The translations under genes were made by a program, and so were the position numbers. A stretch of DNA of 64,000 nucleotides from positions 29,840,501 to 29,904,500 of the forward strand of contig NC_019876.2 in the NCBI RefSeq assembly GCF_002234675.1. The letters are read 5' to 3'. Under the pieces are notes generated by a model that was given only the letters and a program-made list of their open reading frames with translations, did no database searches and was not told the DNA's origin. The stretch is from Oryzias latipes (taxonomy: Eukaryota; Chordata; Actinopteri; Beloniformes; Adrianichthyidae). Below, piece by piece: positions 33,901 to 45,205 of this stretch. Numbering within the stretch: the first letter of the stretch is position 1; every line of letters begins with the position of its first letter.

Positions 33901-36010
33901 TACTCCTACACCTGACCGTAGACCTCCTCTCTGCTCATGCTCCTACACCTGACCATAGACCTCCTCTCTACTCCTGTACCTGACTGTAGACCTCCTTTCT
34001 GCTCCTGCTCCTGTACCTGACCGTAGACCTCCTCTCTGCTCATGCTCCTACACCTGACCGTAGACCTCCTCTCTACTCCTGTACCTGACCGTAGACCTCC
34101 TCCCTGCTCCTGCTCCTGTACCTGACCATAGACCTCCTCTCTACTCCTGTACCTGACCGTAGACCTCCTCCCTGCTCCTGCTCCTACACCTGACCGTAGA
34201 CCTCCTCTCTGCTCCTTCTCCTGTACCAGACCGTACACCTCCTCTCTACTCCTGCTCCTGTACCTGACCATAGACCTCCTCTCTACTCCTGTACCTGACC
34301 GTAGACCTCCTCCCTGCTCCTGCTCCTGTACCTGACCGTAGACCTCCTCTCTGCTCATACTCCTACACCTGACCGTAGACCTCCTCTCTGCTCATGCTCC
34401 TACACCTGACCATAGACCTCCTCTCTACTCCTGTACCTGACTGTAGACCTCCTCTCTGCTCCTGTACCTGACCGTAGACCTCCTCTCTGCTCATGCTCCT
34501 GTACCTGACCATAGACCTCCTCTCTGCTCCTGTACCTGACCGTAGACCTCCTCTCTGCTCATGCTCCTACACCTGACCGTAGACCTCCTCTCTGCTCCTT
34601 CTCCTGTACCTGACGGTAGACCTCCTCTCTGCTCATGCTCCTACACCTGACCATAGACCTCCTCTCTACTCCTGTACCTGACTGTAGACCTCCTCTCTGC
34701 TCCTGCTCCTGTACATGACCGTAGACCTCCTCTCTGCTCATGCTCCAACACCTGACCGTAGACGTCCTCTCTGCTCCTGTACCTGACCGTAGACCTCCTC
34801 TCTACTCCTGTACCTGACCGTAGACCCTCCTCTCTGCTCCTGTTCCTGTACCTGACCGTAGACCTCCTCTCTACTCCTCCTCCTACACCTGACCGTAGAC
34901 CTCCTCTCTACTCCTGCTCCTGTACCTGACCATAGACCTCCTCTCTACTCCTCTACCTGACCGTAGACCTCCTCCCTGCTCCTGCTCCTACACCTGACCG
35001 TAGACCTCCTCTCTGCTCCTTCTCCTGTACCAGACCGTACACTTCCTCTCTACTCCTGCTCCTGTACCTGACCATAGACCTCCTCTCTACTCCTGTACCT
35101 GACCGTAGACCTCCTCCCTGCTCCTGCTCCTGTACCTGACCGTAGACCTCCTCTCTGCTCATACTCCTACACCTGACCGTAGACCTCCTCTCTGCTCATG
35201 CTCCTACACCTGACCATAGACCTCCTCTCTACTCCTGTACCTGACTGTAGACCTCCTCTCTGCTCCTGTACCTGACCGTAGACCTCCTCTCTGCTCATGC
35301 TCCTACACCTGACCGTAGACCTCCTCTCTGCTCCTTCTCCTGTACCTGACGGTAGACCTCCTCTCTGCTCATGCTCCTACACCTGACCATAGACCTCCTC
35401 TCTACTCCTGTACCTGACTGTAGACCTCCTCTCTGCTCCTGTACCTGACCGTAGACCTCCTCTCTGCTCATGCTCCTACACCTGACCGTAGACCTCCTCT
35501 CTGCTCCTGCTCCTGTACATGACCGTAGACCTCCTCTCTGCTCATGCTCCAACACCTGACCGTAGACGTCCTCTCTACTCCTGTACCTGACCGTAGACCT
35601 CCTCTCTGCTCCTGTTCCTGTACCTGACCGTAGACCTCCTCTCTACTCCTGTACCTGACTGTAGACATCCTCTCTGCTCCTGTTCCTGTACCAGACTGTA
35701 GACCCTCCTCTCTGCTCCTCCTCCTACACCTGACCAAAGACTTTCTCTCTACTCCTCCTCCTACACCTGACCGTAGACCTCCTCTCTACTCCTGCTCCTG
35801 TACCTGACCATAGACCTCCTCTCTACTCCTGTACCTGACCGTAGACCTCCTCTCTGCTCATACTCCTACACCTGACCGTAGACCTCCTCTCTGCTCCTTC
35901 TCCTGTACCTGACGGTAGACCTCCTCTCTACTCCTGTACCTGACCGTAGACCTCCTCTCTGCTCCTGTACCTGACCGTAGACCTCCTCTCTGCCCCTCTA
36001 CCTGACCGTT
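27958..36010 (+). repeat. 8 kb minisatellite, 31/37-bp units with higher-order blocks
   Basis: Roughly 235 copies of a unit CTGACCGTAGACCTCCTCTC + TACTCCTGTAC (31 bp) occur, often with an extra 6 bp (GCTCCT) giving 37 bp. Longer blocks repeat: the arrangement at 28.12-30.74 kb recurs from 30.75 kb and, partly, from 33.4 kb, with a period of about 2.63-2.66 kb. Both unit lengths leave remainder 1 on division by 3, so frames rotate. The many 60-200 codon open frames on the minus strand (REEVYGQVQEQEQ) are artefacts. The plus strand is strongly pyrimidine-rich. Confidence 0.97.
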
Positions 36011-36049
36011 GATCCTGCCTCTGGTCATCTGGCGCCCCCAGCCGTCCCC

Positions 36050-36425
36050 GAACTCCATCTGGATGAAGGTCATTTGCTGGACAATTTAAATATGTAGTTG
36101 TAGAGTTAGAGAAGCTAATTCTCTCTCAGTGTTCTGGTTCATCGCCTGTCTGTCCTGGGGGAGGATCCCTCCTTCATGTGGACACCCCTGAGGTTTTTTC
36201 TTTTTTTCTGGAATCTTCTTTTTTTTTTAGTTTTTCCTAAAAGGGAGGGTCTAAAGGCAGAGATGACCAGTTTAGTTTAGTCTGTTTAGTTAGTTTAGTT
36301 TAATTCTATGTCTTCATGATGGTTTTGATTGTATGTTTACTTTACAATTACCGGTACGAAACCCATTGAGACGACTGTTGTTGTGAATTTGGTCTATACA
36401 AATAAAATTCAATTGAATTGAATTG
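36050..36425 (+). repeat. teleost retroposon tail repeat, copy 1
   Basis: GGGGGAGGATCCCTCCTTCATGTG, AACCCATTGAGACGACTGTT and the end ACAAATAAAATTCAATTGAA form the 3' part of a dispersed fish repeat. The same family appears in reverse at 47870-48800. The AATTGAAT tail suggests non-LTR retrotransposition. Confidence 0.55.
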
Positions 36426-36429
36426 GTCC

Positions 36430-36800
36430 ATGATGTATTTGTGTAGCACCTTTCACAGACAGAGGTCACAAGGTGCTTCACAGGTTAGAATACATATACG
36501 TAAGAACATAAAAACATAAAAGACAAAAAATATATGCCATGTAGAACAATCATCCCAAACCCAATAAAAACAGTTTAGTTTAAAATGCTTTGCAACAATA
36601 AAAAGTTTTTAATTGACTTTTAAAAGAATTAACAGAGAGTACCCCTAACATGTTTATCAATCATCTAAAATAATTTAGAGAACTGATAAACTGCGCTTTG
36701 AACAAAGCTGTACATGTGACAGACGTTTGCGTCTGTGGCTTTGAGTATTGCTTCGTTAGTTAACATACGTACAAAATAAATATGTTTAGTCATTACAAGC
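36430..36800 (-). repeat. LINE-like 3' fragment
   Basis: The wording TTTGTGTAGCACCTTTCACA and GTCACAAGGTGCTTCACAG is typical of a teleost LINE-derived repeat in reverse orientation. No reverse transcriptase sequence is present. Confidence 0.4.
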
Positions 36801-36926
36801 TGGCTTTGCTGTATCTAAAGGAAAAGTTCTTATCTTGATTTCCACGAGACGTTTAAAAAACAGAAACTGCATTAGTCTCAACAAGTTTTCCATAAATGGC
36901 TGTCCTGAAATATTATGCAATCCTAG

Positions 36927-37346
36927 CCCCAGTGCTATCCTAGGCACTTTACCATTGGGAGTGGGGTCATCTAGACCCACTAGACCAGGGGTGGCCAACC
37001 CTGGTCCTCAAGAGCCTCAACCCTGCCTGTTTTCCAGCTCTCCCTCACCACCTTGCTGTTGATTAGCTGACTCAAGTGATTTCACATCCTGATTGACTGA
37101 ACACACCTGATTCAGGTTATCAGCATCAAGCAGTCCATGGAGAGCTGGAAACAGGCAGGGTTGAGGCCCTTGAGGACCAGGCTTGCCCCCCCCCGGACTA
37201 AACAGTGCTCTGAACCTTTTTTCTTCAATGATTTGTGATCTTCACTGGTGTCCATGGATTCCATGAAATCTTTCCACCTTTATCCACCTTTGTCATGGTA
37301 GGGAGAACATGGCAATGGAAGGGGGGGTCATAGGATAGCACAAGGG
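36927..37346 (+). mobile_element. piggyBac-like MITE, copy 3, with a nested insertion
   Basis: The left end is decayed (CCCCAGTGCTATCCTAGGC) and the right end is intact (GATAGCACAAGGG then TTAA at 37347-37350). The body is split after CACTAGAC by the hAT-type MITE at 36986-37196 and resumes at ACAGTGCTCTGAACC. Confidence 0.7.
36986..37196 (+). mobile_element. hAT-type MITE nested in the piggyBac-like MITE
   Basis: It begins CAGGGGTGGCCAACCCTGGT and ends with the degraded complement (GAGGACCAGGCTTGCCCCC). ACTAGAC and ACTAAAC lie at the two borders, which looks like a slightly mutated target duplication. The halves CTCAACCCTGCCTGTTTCC and GAAACAGGCAGGGTTGAG show an almost palindromic element. 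Confidence 0.7.
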
Positions 37347-37350
37347 TTAA

Positions 37351-38457
37351 TTTACAGAGCAGCTGCTTTCACAGCCGGCTGTGAAACTGTTGAACGAATG
37401 ACACAGATATTCCACAAAGTCTCCAAAAAGGTGAGCTGGTTGCTTCAGAGTTTCGTTTCGTTTTCCTGACTCAAACAAGGACATGTGACCCGCCTCTGGA
37501 GGCTCTCTCATAGGTTTCATTTCCTGACATTTGGCGGCTGTTGGAAAGCTGTAATGTTCGTCGGTGCTGCACCACTACACTACTGCTTCCTTAGGGTCCT
37601 TTCAAAATAAAATGTCAAGCACCCGCTGGTTTTTAGTGTGTCAACTAGACAGTAAAAAAGTATTGGTCTAATTCAACTATTAAGTACATCTGTTTTATGT
37701 TATTCGTAAGGCTTTTTGTTAGTTTAAAATTTTTCATGTTTTATGTCAATAGTTGAAGAATTCCAAATTACTTGTGATATTAATCCACCTTCTTTCCCCT
37801 AAAGAAAAACTTTTGTCTTAAGCTCAGAGGTCCTGCTAAAATGAGGTGATTTGTGTCCCCATGTGATCCTTTAAAACTCTTTTATTTCTTTGCTTATAGG
37901 GGGTGGCAGCATTTGAGCTAAGAGAACAGATCTTCTTGTATTAGCCCGTGTTAAATGTAACAAATATACATGTTTTATTGCACAGCAACAAAGCTGGATT
38001 GACTTGTAGCCACCAGCTGGTTTTTGATGGTTTTACATTTAGAATTCCCAGCTGGATAGATTCCTCCACTAAATCCGTTTAATCCCTTTAACGGTCATGG
38101 GGTTGCTGGAGCCTATCCTGGCCACAGTTGGGGTCTCCCAGTCCTTCACAGGGCCCACTGGAAGTGATAGATACATTTGGCAGAAGGCTCAGATATGATT
38201 GTCTCATCCAGTAACAGAAATCCCAGTAAGTGGCTCCTGCTTGTTTAGTGCCAGGGGCCTGAAGCGGCATCAAACCCACCACAAGCGTCTGGAAATCCCC
38301 CCCCGTGCCGGTGCATCAGCAGCAGCTCTTATTTTCAAAGGTCAGCTGTTGAACTTCCCTCTCATTGCCGCTCCCGACAGAGCTATGCATGTCTTATAGG
38401 TGGAGCTGGAGCCCTGCTGCTCATAGTGCAGAGGGAAGAGTCTGTCTGACAGGAACC
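37351..38457. other. upstream region of the cd68-like gene
   Basis: No exon or recognised repeat. The 5' UTR and promoter of the next gene must lie in its 3' part, but no TATA box or other clear signal decides a start site. Confidence 0.4.
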
Positions 38458-41400
38458 ATGCAGAAAGCAGCGGCGCTGATCTTCATAACTATCTGTGCTC
38501 TTTCAGGTAAGAGCTTTTCACAGCGTCCACCAAAAAGAAGCCAACAGAGTTTAGAACTTGTGATGAGGAACCAAAAAGTTACAGAAGAATGAATATTCTA
38601 AATCCAGGACTACTTTACATATGTAAATAAATGAGCAGGATTTATGGAAAACCTGTGGATGCTGGAGTGTTTTTTCAGTGATTATGCCGGTAAATTGGTT
38701 TCCTGATGACTAAAGGAGGCATGTGAGGTTCAGACCAGGCCTCACTTTAACTTCCTGGATTGTTTCAGGAACAAAAATTTCCGCCGTCAACCATTTCAGG
38801 CCTGAGTCACATGTCTGCCAGCAGGCAGGAGTTGCTTTTGTAGGCCACAGATCCTGTTTTTGAGTGAGAGGTCATGGCACCTGTCCAGATTCACTGCACG
38901 GTATGGTTTGCCTTTGAAATAGATGCATCTTTTAGGAAACGTGTTCAACCCCCAGATTGTTTTTTACATCCTAAACTATGTCAGATTGTTTATTTGAGGG
39001 ACCAAGCTGCTTAGTGAAAAACTTGGTCTGACTAGCCGTGTAGATTTAGTTTCACAACCTGCTTCGTTGGACCGTTTCTGTCAAAGCGACATTTCCTAGA
39101 CTATCCCTCTTTTGTTGCAACAGTGGTGGAGTATTTCCGGTCATGTTTAGGTCCGGTGGCGATGGCTGAGTCAGCAAAGGGCGACATCCCTCATGTGACC
39201 CTTAGTTGCATGTCAACCCCGCAACACTAATGTGACAACCACAGCTCCCGCTTCCCCCAGAAACTAAGTCAAGGTCACAGTCAGGCGCCAGAAACCCGAC
39301 ACTCCAGGAAGCGGAGGAATCAAAGTATATGGCAGCAGCACAGAGACTTTCATTTTCTAGCCATGTTGTTTGAACATGCAAATGATGTCAACCAGAACTG
39401 GACGTGTTCGGATATAATGATGTGTTTTTTTAGTGCATCAGGGATGGAGATGATTGTTTCTGTCACAAGACTACAGAATCCACCTGACCTGACATTATAT
39501 TTTTGAGAATGGAAATAACGGAGACACGCCTGATTGTGAGACTGGCCGTCTTCGCTTCCCTCATTTCTTGAAGGAGCAGAGAGTTACTGTCCCGGCGGGT
39601 TCAGAAACCCATTGGGGGGGTCACCCAGCCATAGATTTGAACCTCCCAGTCGAGGCAGACACTCTACCTCTAGGCCACCAATCCACAGTGTTGGGGGTAA
39701 TGAATTACAAAGTAATAAAGTACTGTAATTTAATTTCCTTTCCTAGTAAGCGAATTACAGTTCAGTAATGACATTACAATGACTAGACTGCCGAAGCCCT
39801 CAGTACTTCATGACAGACATTTTGGTGCACTGAAACCATGACAGGAGACTACTACAACAAATGAATTTGTGTGAACAGTCGGCTCTGACATTTGTGTCTC
39901 TGTGAAATGACAGAAACGGATATTAATAAGTAGAAAACAGAGTTACTGACGCACCGAGGCAGAGCTGGAGATTGGTCAAAGTCGGAGGATAAGACGGGAA
40001 ATATGGACGTGTGGGTAGGACATGTTGGAATTATTTCCAATTTCTCGAAAACAAAGGTAAAAATATTTCATTTAAGAGGACGTGATGTTCTGGAGGTGAA
40101 CGGCTTTTCCCTGCTGTAGCGTCCATGAGCAACCTCTCTATACTTTATGTACTGTACAGTGTACATTTTCTCACGTTGATGTGTTGACATGAAGGAGGTG
40201 ATGCTAAAAAAAGTGTATCGCCTTTCTGTGGCCTCTGTGCTTTTATTTTGTAGATTTTACGAAGTGATTGTTTTTGTGCGATTCATTGGAGATTTTGTCT
40301 GTGAGCAGAGAAAATAAGACTTTAAGTAGTGAATTACTTTTTACTTTGGGGAATCAGTATAGTAATTTAAATACAATTTCCTCCAGTATCTAAAGTAATC
40401 AAATTACTCCAACGCTGCCAAACCCTTCTATTTGAGGACATAGTGTACATCTGTGATTGGTTGTAGGGCTGAATACGATTCATTTTGATGTCAGGGGATT
40501 TTACAGATAGGTTAAAGTAATCTATGCATACACAAAAACGGTTCGTCATTAAAGTCTGACTTCTTATTTCTAATTTTGTGGCTGGTAGAGCTCATTTTGC
40601 TGCAATGCTGAAGCTCTAGAGTAGGTCCTAGTCCCACCCACCAACGCTACCCTGGAACAACTTCTTAGTCTTATCAGTCAATAATTACGAAATAAAAATC
40701 AAACTTAGTTCAGGCCACTTTAAGTTTGGGGTTTTTAGATGATGCAAATGTTCTTCTCATTGTAAAAAACATGTTTTCTGTCTTTCTTGAATGAAGCACC
40801 GTCATGGGTCGAAGGCATCAGGAGATCCAAACCTTCTGCATCAGTGGGCCCCGCCCAACAGTTTGGTTCCACTTCCCCAACACCTTCAGCCAACACCACC
40901 ACCACAACACTTAAACCCACCACCACCACCACAACACTTAAACCCACCACCACCACCACAACACTTAAACCCACCACCACCACCACAACACTTAAACCCA
41001 ACACCACCACCACAACACCTAAACCCACCACCCCAACACCTAAACCCAACACCACCACCACAACACTTAAACCCACCACCCCAACACCTAAACCCAACAC
41101 CACCACCACAACACCTAAACCCACCACCACCACACCTAAACCCACCACCACAACACCTAAACCCACCACAACCACACCTCCTTCAACAACTCCCTCAACC
41201 AACTTGACAGTTGGAAACTACAATCTGACACTCAAAGGACAGATATGTCTGATGGCCCTGATGACTCTACAGATCCGACTCACAACTGAACAGGTACATT
41301 TTAAATTACTTTCATCTTCTTTCTGATTTCATGAACTGCTTTTCCTTGTCATGTGAGATTTCTTGACTGTTTCTGTGTCGGACAAAACATAAACCTCAGT

Positions 41401-44400
41401 TTAGGCTGAATGCTTGGAAGGATTGTCCTTCAAAGACTGGTTTAATGACAACATATTGACGACTTTCAGCAGTTACTGCTGGCTTAACAGCATTTATTTT
41501 GAGTTAAATTTGGGTTTCTGTAAAGAAGTATTAATTGTATTTCTTATTTTTTGTTTCAGGCTAACGGGACTTTTATTGTTCAGCCATCAAAGACGAAAGC
41601 TACTGGTGAATGCGCGGAAACGAATGCCAAATTAACCCTCACTTTCCAGGAAGGCTACATATATTTCCACTTTAACAAGGTGCTTTATGTTTAGTTTTGA
41701 TACAAATGTTCAATGTTTTCTGTCTGTGAGCCCTGCTTAACACCATATGTATAGATAATTATTTGGAGACAAAGCTCAGTCACATGACGGGTTGGAATAC
41801 CATTTAAAAGTTCTATATCCTGCTTTTCTTAAGCCTTTCAGGCTAATCTATATCCATGTATATTATAATTTATGACCTTTGGCACACTAAAGAAAGATTT
41901 TTATATGAAATATGAGTTATTTTCAGCTCATTTTACTACCCGAAAGTAAGACGACTCAATCTCTGAGGCTCCGCCTTCCTCTCCTTGTGGGTGCCGCCCA
42001 TTTCACGACATCATCCTCCGCAGTGTGTCTGCGTTTCTCCCATGAAAACAAAAAACATTTGAACTTTTGCAAAGATGGATGTTCATAATGTTCATATAAA
42101 ATAAAAGCGTTTAGCCGATCACTGCTAGCTCCATGGAGAAAGTGGGCTAGTCTGTTAGCCTGGGGGCGGAGCTGGCAGAGATTATTTTTCCTGCAAGGGG
42201 CGGTCCCTCACTTTGTGATGTCACAATGTGAGGACCCGCTGGTTTTCGTGGATTGGCAGGGGCTGGTGCTCAGAGAGCAGGTTTTTAGAGGAATAGTCAG
42301 ATCAAAGTTGGACTTTCTAATCCACTTAAGAGTTCATATAAGTTGATTTTGCATGATATGGGCCTTTTAAGTGTGAGGTCTGAGAATTTGGGAGTCGAGT
42401 TCAGCGTCTCAGCTGTTCTGGGGACTGCACTCATCTAGACAGAGATCATGGATATTGATCCTTGCTGGAGCCATTCACCCAATGCAGGACTCCCATCTCT
42501 GAGTGTTTACGGATCATGGGCTCCACTGATGCCTTCTTCTTACACTCATACACACATGAATGTATGTATACATGACAATGAGACGGCAAATATCCTGTGG
42601 GACTTTGAGATAGGATGGTGATGGAGAACCAACCAGACATTGTAGTGGTGGATAAAGAACAGAGGAAAGCCGTTGTGGTGGATGTGGCAGTGCCAAGCGA
42701 TGGGAACATCAGGAAGAAGGAACATGAGAAACTGGAGAAATACCAGGGACTCAGAGAAGAACTGGAGAAAGCCTGGAAAGTGAAGGTGACAGTGGTGCCT
42801 GTGGTAATTGGAGCACTGGGGGCAGTAACCCCCAAGAGATACCTGGAAAGACCTCAGACCTCTCAGTCCAGAAAAGAACAGGAACAGCTAAGATACTGCA
42901 GGACCCTCAAGCTCCCAGGCCTCTGGTAGAGGACCCCAGCTTGGAGGAGAAACCAGCTGTGAGAAGGGAATTATTTGTTAAGGGAATTACCCGGTATTGA
43001 TTTAACGTGCTTTTGATTTTCTGAGAATGACAACGTCACTAACTGTTTCTCCCTCTACTCTCCTCAGAGTGAAGACATGGTCTACGCTGACACTCTGTCT
43101 TTCAGCCTCAACTACCCCTTCGAGAAAGGAGGTAGGTCACCTTAGTTTGGATTTGTTATTCTGGTCACTGCTGAGGAACTGGCTTTGAGCAAACATTTAC
43201 GAGAAGCCTTTATTTAAAGAAACAAATGCTTCCGTAATGCTGTTCTTCTCGACAAAACCACAAAGAGAACCAACCTGTTTGGTTATTTCTGAGCATGTGG
43301 TTCCAGCGTAGCATCAACCTGTTTTTCAACAGTGGAGTGTGACTAGTTTTTTCATACTAGTGACCTTATGCAACCTGTTTTCTTTCACTGAAAACTGTGT
43401 TCCCTTTGACAAGACTGCAGTATCCTCTGCTCCCCTGTTGCAGCTAAACTGCCATACACTGCCTCCAACCAGTCCTTGCATCTGTTCTCTGCACGGACCG
43501 GACACTCGTACTCCTGCAAGAGTCAGTCTGTTGACATGGGCAAAGGACTGTATCTGGATGTGACTCAAACTCGACTGCAGGCCATTGGTCTACAGAACGC
43601 CAACTTTGGCAAACGTGAGTATCACGGATGAAAACCCAAACAAAGAATCAGTTTCTGTTAGTTAGACCATAGCAAACCACTGTTGTACTGAGCTGCTCCT
43701 ATTTTTAGTTATTTCATTTCCACAAGAAAACATTAAAGCGATACAGGACACCTTCTGCAGGGGAAATGAAAGTGAGCCGAATGAAGAAAAGTGTATTTTT
43801 CTGCCCGGTTACATGCATACATTCAATAAAGGAGCAAAAGGTATAAAAAGTAACCACAGTACATAAACATCAAAAACATAGTTGAAAGTAACACAAAAAC
43901 TAAGAGAATTTCCAGACATCTTCTTTTTTTAACTTTTCTTCACCACTACTATAATTAATTAACTATAATTTTGGTTATATTTTGTAGTAGTTCAAGATCT
44001 TTTTGTAAACTGTTGTTGTATTTTATTTTGCAGACAATTTTGATGAGTTTGGTCCATTCATTTTAGAATACTTAGGTTAACTAATCCATTACATTTTAAT
44101 ATTTTCAACATGCTGATTAATTGATTATGGATCTTTATCGTTACAGACAGAAATAATTCTTGCTGCTGCACATTTCAATGCAGTAGTTCATGTGTGGAAC
44201 AACCAATTAATTGTCTAATAAATACAAAGCTTTGCTGTTGACTTTATGGAGACTTCCAACCACTTTTGCTAATTTCGTTTTGATAATATGAGGTCTACGA
44301 AGTGATAATCGTCAACGTCAAAATGTAATTTCCTTTTCTCTGTTGATTTTAGTCTATTGAAACCAAATATTCAGATCTGTGTTCCTATTACTTAATACCA

Positions 44401-45205
44401 TGAGGGATGTTGTTTCACAGTCCAGTGATCATTTATTTACAGCAAACCACTTTTTCCTGATTTGCAACTCTGCTTGAACCACCTCCTTCATGTCTTCTGA
44501 ATTATCACCAACGTCAAAAAAAGTTGTATCATCTGCAAATAAGATACTTTTTGGGTTTTTTGACACTCGTTTAGCCTAAACTACCCCTTTGAGAAAGGGG
44601 GTGGGTCACAATAATGACGATAACCAGTTTCTAGTGTTCTCTTCTTGGTTGTTGCTCATCATCGAACTGCCAGATACTACTTTTGATCATATAATCACCT
44701 GTGTACACGGAGTTTTACCTCTGCTATCATTCCAGTAAAGTTTCTTCATTCTGGCTCATAAGTAGAATAGTTTTGCATAGTTAGCATAAACTCGGCTGTG
44801 TTAAGATACTTGATGAGAAGCCAAGCCCTCTGCAGGTCAGGCCAGAGCGGCCTGGAAGCACCTGCAGGTTTGTGATTGCATTCGCTTGAAAGAAACTCTA
44901 ACCTACTTTCCTGACGGTTTTATCTGTTTGCACAGTGATGAAAGCTTGAGCAGAAGCGACATTAGACTATTCATCTCTGTGACCTGTTCAACATTTGTTT
45001 TAACATGGCCGTGTTGCATTAAGCGAGCTTTCACTGAACTGTTGGCGTTTTCTTGCTTTTTCCAGCGGACGCCTGCCCTGCCGACCAGCCGGACTATCGG
45101 GTCGCCATCGCGGTGGGCGTGACCCTGCTGATACTCATTGTGGTGGTGATAATTGTGTACTTTCTGGGTCGCAGAAGGAGGACGGAAGGCTACCAGTCTC
45201 TTTAA
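38458..45205 (+). CDS. cd68: CD68/macrosialin-like LAMP-family glycoprotein (6 coding exons)
   Basis: Exons 38458-38506, 40797-41293, 41560-41679, 43068-43131, 43444-43614 and 45066-45205 join in frame to give 346 residues (human CD68 is 354). Residues 1-17 (MQKAAALIFITICALSG) form a signal peptide. About residues 45-145 are a Thr/Pro mucin stalk of KPTTTTTTL-like repeats. A single LAMP domain follows, with the four expected cysteines (QICLM, GECAE, SYSCK, DACPA) and N-glycosylation sites (NLT twice, NGT, NQS). A 22-residue transmembrane helix (VAIAVGVTLLILIVVVIIVY) precedes a short tail, GRRRRTEGYQSL. Its final YQSL is a YxxPhi lysosomal sorting signal. CD68 is a late-endosome/lysosome protein of macrophages. 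LAMP3 has the same plan, so the orthology is probable rather than certain. Confidence 0.82.
39590..39685 (-). mobile_element. tRNA-derived SINE head fragment
   Basis: Read on the minus strand, it has GGTGGCCTAGAGGTAGAGTG (A-box region) and, at tRNA-like distance, GGTTCAAATC (B box), then ATGGCTGGGT. This matches a fish SINE head I remember. It is truncated and lies in intron 1 of the cd68-like gene. Confidence 0.6.
39686..40417. mobile_element. hAT-like element with CAGTGTTGG ends
   Basis: The element starts CAGTGTTGGGGGTAATGAATTAC and ends AATTACTCCAACGCTG, a typical fish non-autonomous DNA transposon with GTAAT-rich ends. The 8-bp flanks CCAATCCA and CCAAACCC match at 6 of 8 positions, consistent with an aged hAT duplication. 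It is inserted directly against the SINE fragment in intron 1. Confidence 0.6.
40900..41190 (+). repeat. coding 27-bp mucin repeats in the cd68-like exon 2
   Basis: Near-perfect 27-nt units (CTTAAACCCACCACCACCAC + CACAACA) encode LKPTTTTTT, followed by shorter variants (PKPTTPTPKPNTTTTT). The unit is a multiple of three, so length changes leave the frame open. An open frame on the opposite strand is a shadow of this composition. Confidence 0.9.
41780..42370. repeat. dispersed teleost DNA repeat in intron 3
   Basis: GGGGGCGGAGCTGGCAGAG, TGTGATGTCACAATGTGAGG and the end TTTTGCATGATATGGGCCTT match a repeat wording common in fish genomes. The boundaries are approximate and the family is not named. 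Confidence 0.4.
42430..42960 (+). mobile_element. 3' fragment of a non-LTR retrotransposon (endonuclease region)
   Basis: The open frame 42615-42929 encodes NQPDIVVVDKEQRKAVVVDV followed by AVPSDGNIRKKEHEKLEKYQ and a GALGAVTPK segment. The pattern PD-(x10-12)-D-V resembles the restriction-like endonuclease end of R2/R4/NeSL-type LINEs. The frame changes after TPK compared with the usual C-terminus (LKLPGLW reappears at the end). Only this 3' part is present and it is inactive. It lies in intron 3 of the cd68-like gene. Confidence 0.6.
44561..44611 (+). pseudogene. decayed duplicate of cd68-like exon 4 in intron 5
   Basis: This stretch repeats the end of exon 4 and its donor (43089-43140) with few changes. 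Exon AACTACCCCTTCGAGAAAGG compares with relic AACTACCCCTTTGAGAAAGG, followed by GGTAGGTCAC or GGTGGGTCAC. The first half of the exon is missing. It is a leftover of a local duplication. Confidence 0.75.

Noticed and set aside
28487-36073. Series of 60-200 codon minus-strand frames (SREEVYGQVQEQEQ)
   Set aside because: Products of a 31/37-bp array. Unit lengths are not multiples of three and the frames stop at random block edges.
39590-39685. Functional tRNA gene on the minus strand
   Set aside because: Only the A- and B-box region with SINE wording is present. No acceptor stem closes and the anticodon arm is not convincing.
40735-41202. 155-codon minus-strand Val/Gly-rich frame
   Set aside because: Antisense shadow of the Thr/Pro mucin repeats in exon 2 of the cd68-like gene.
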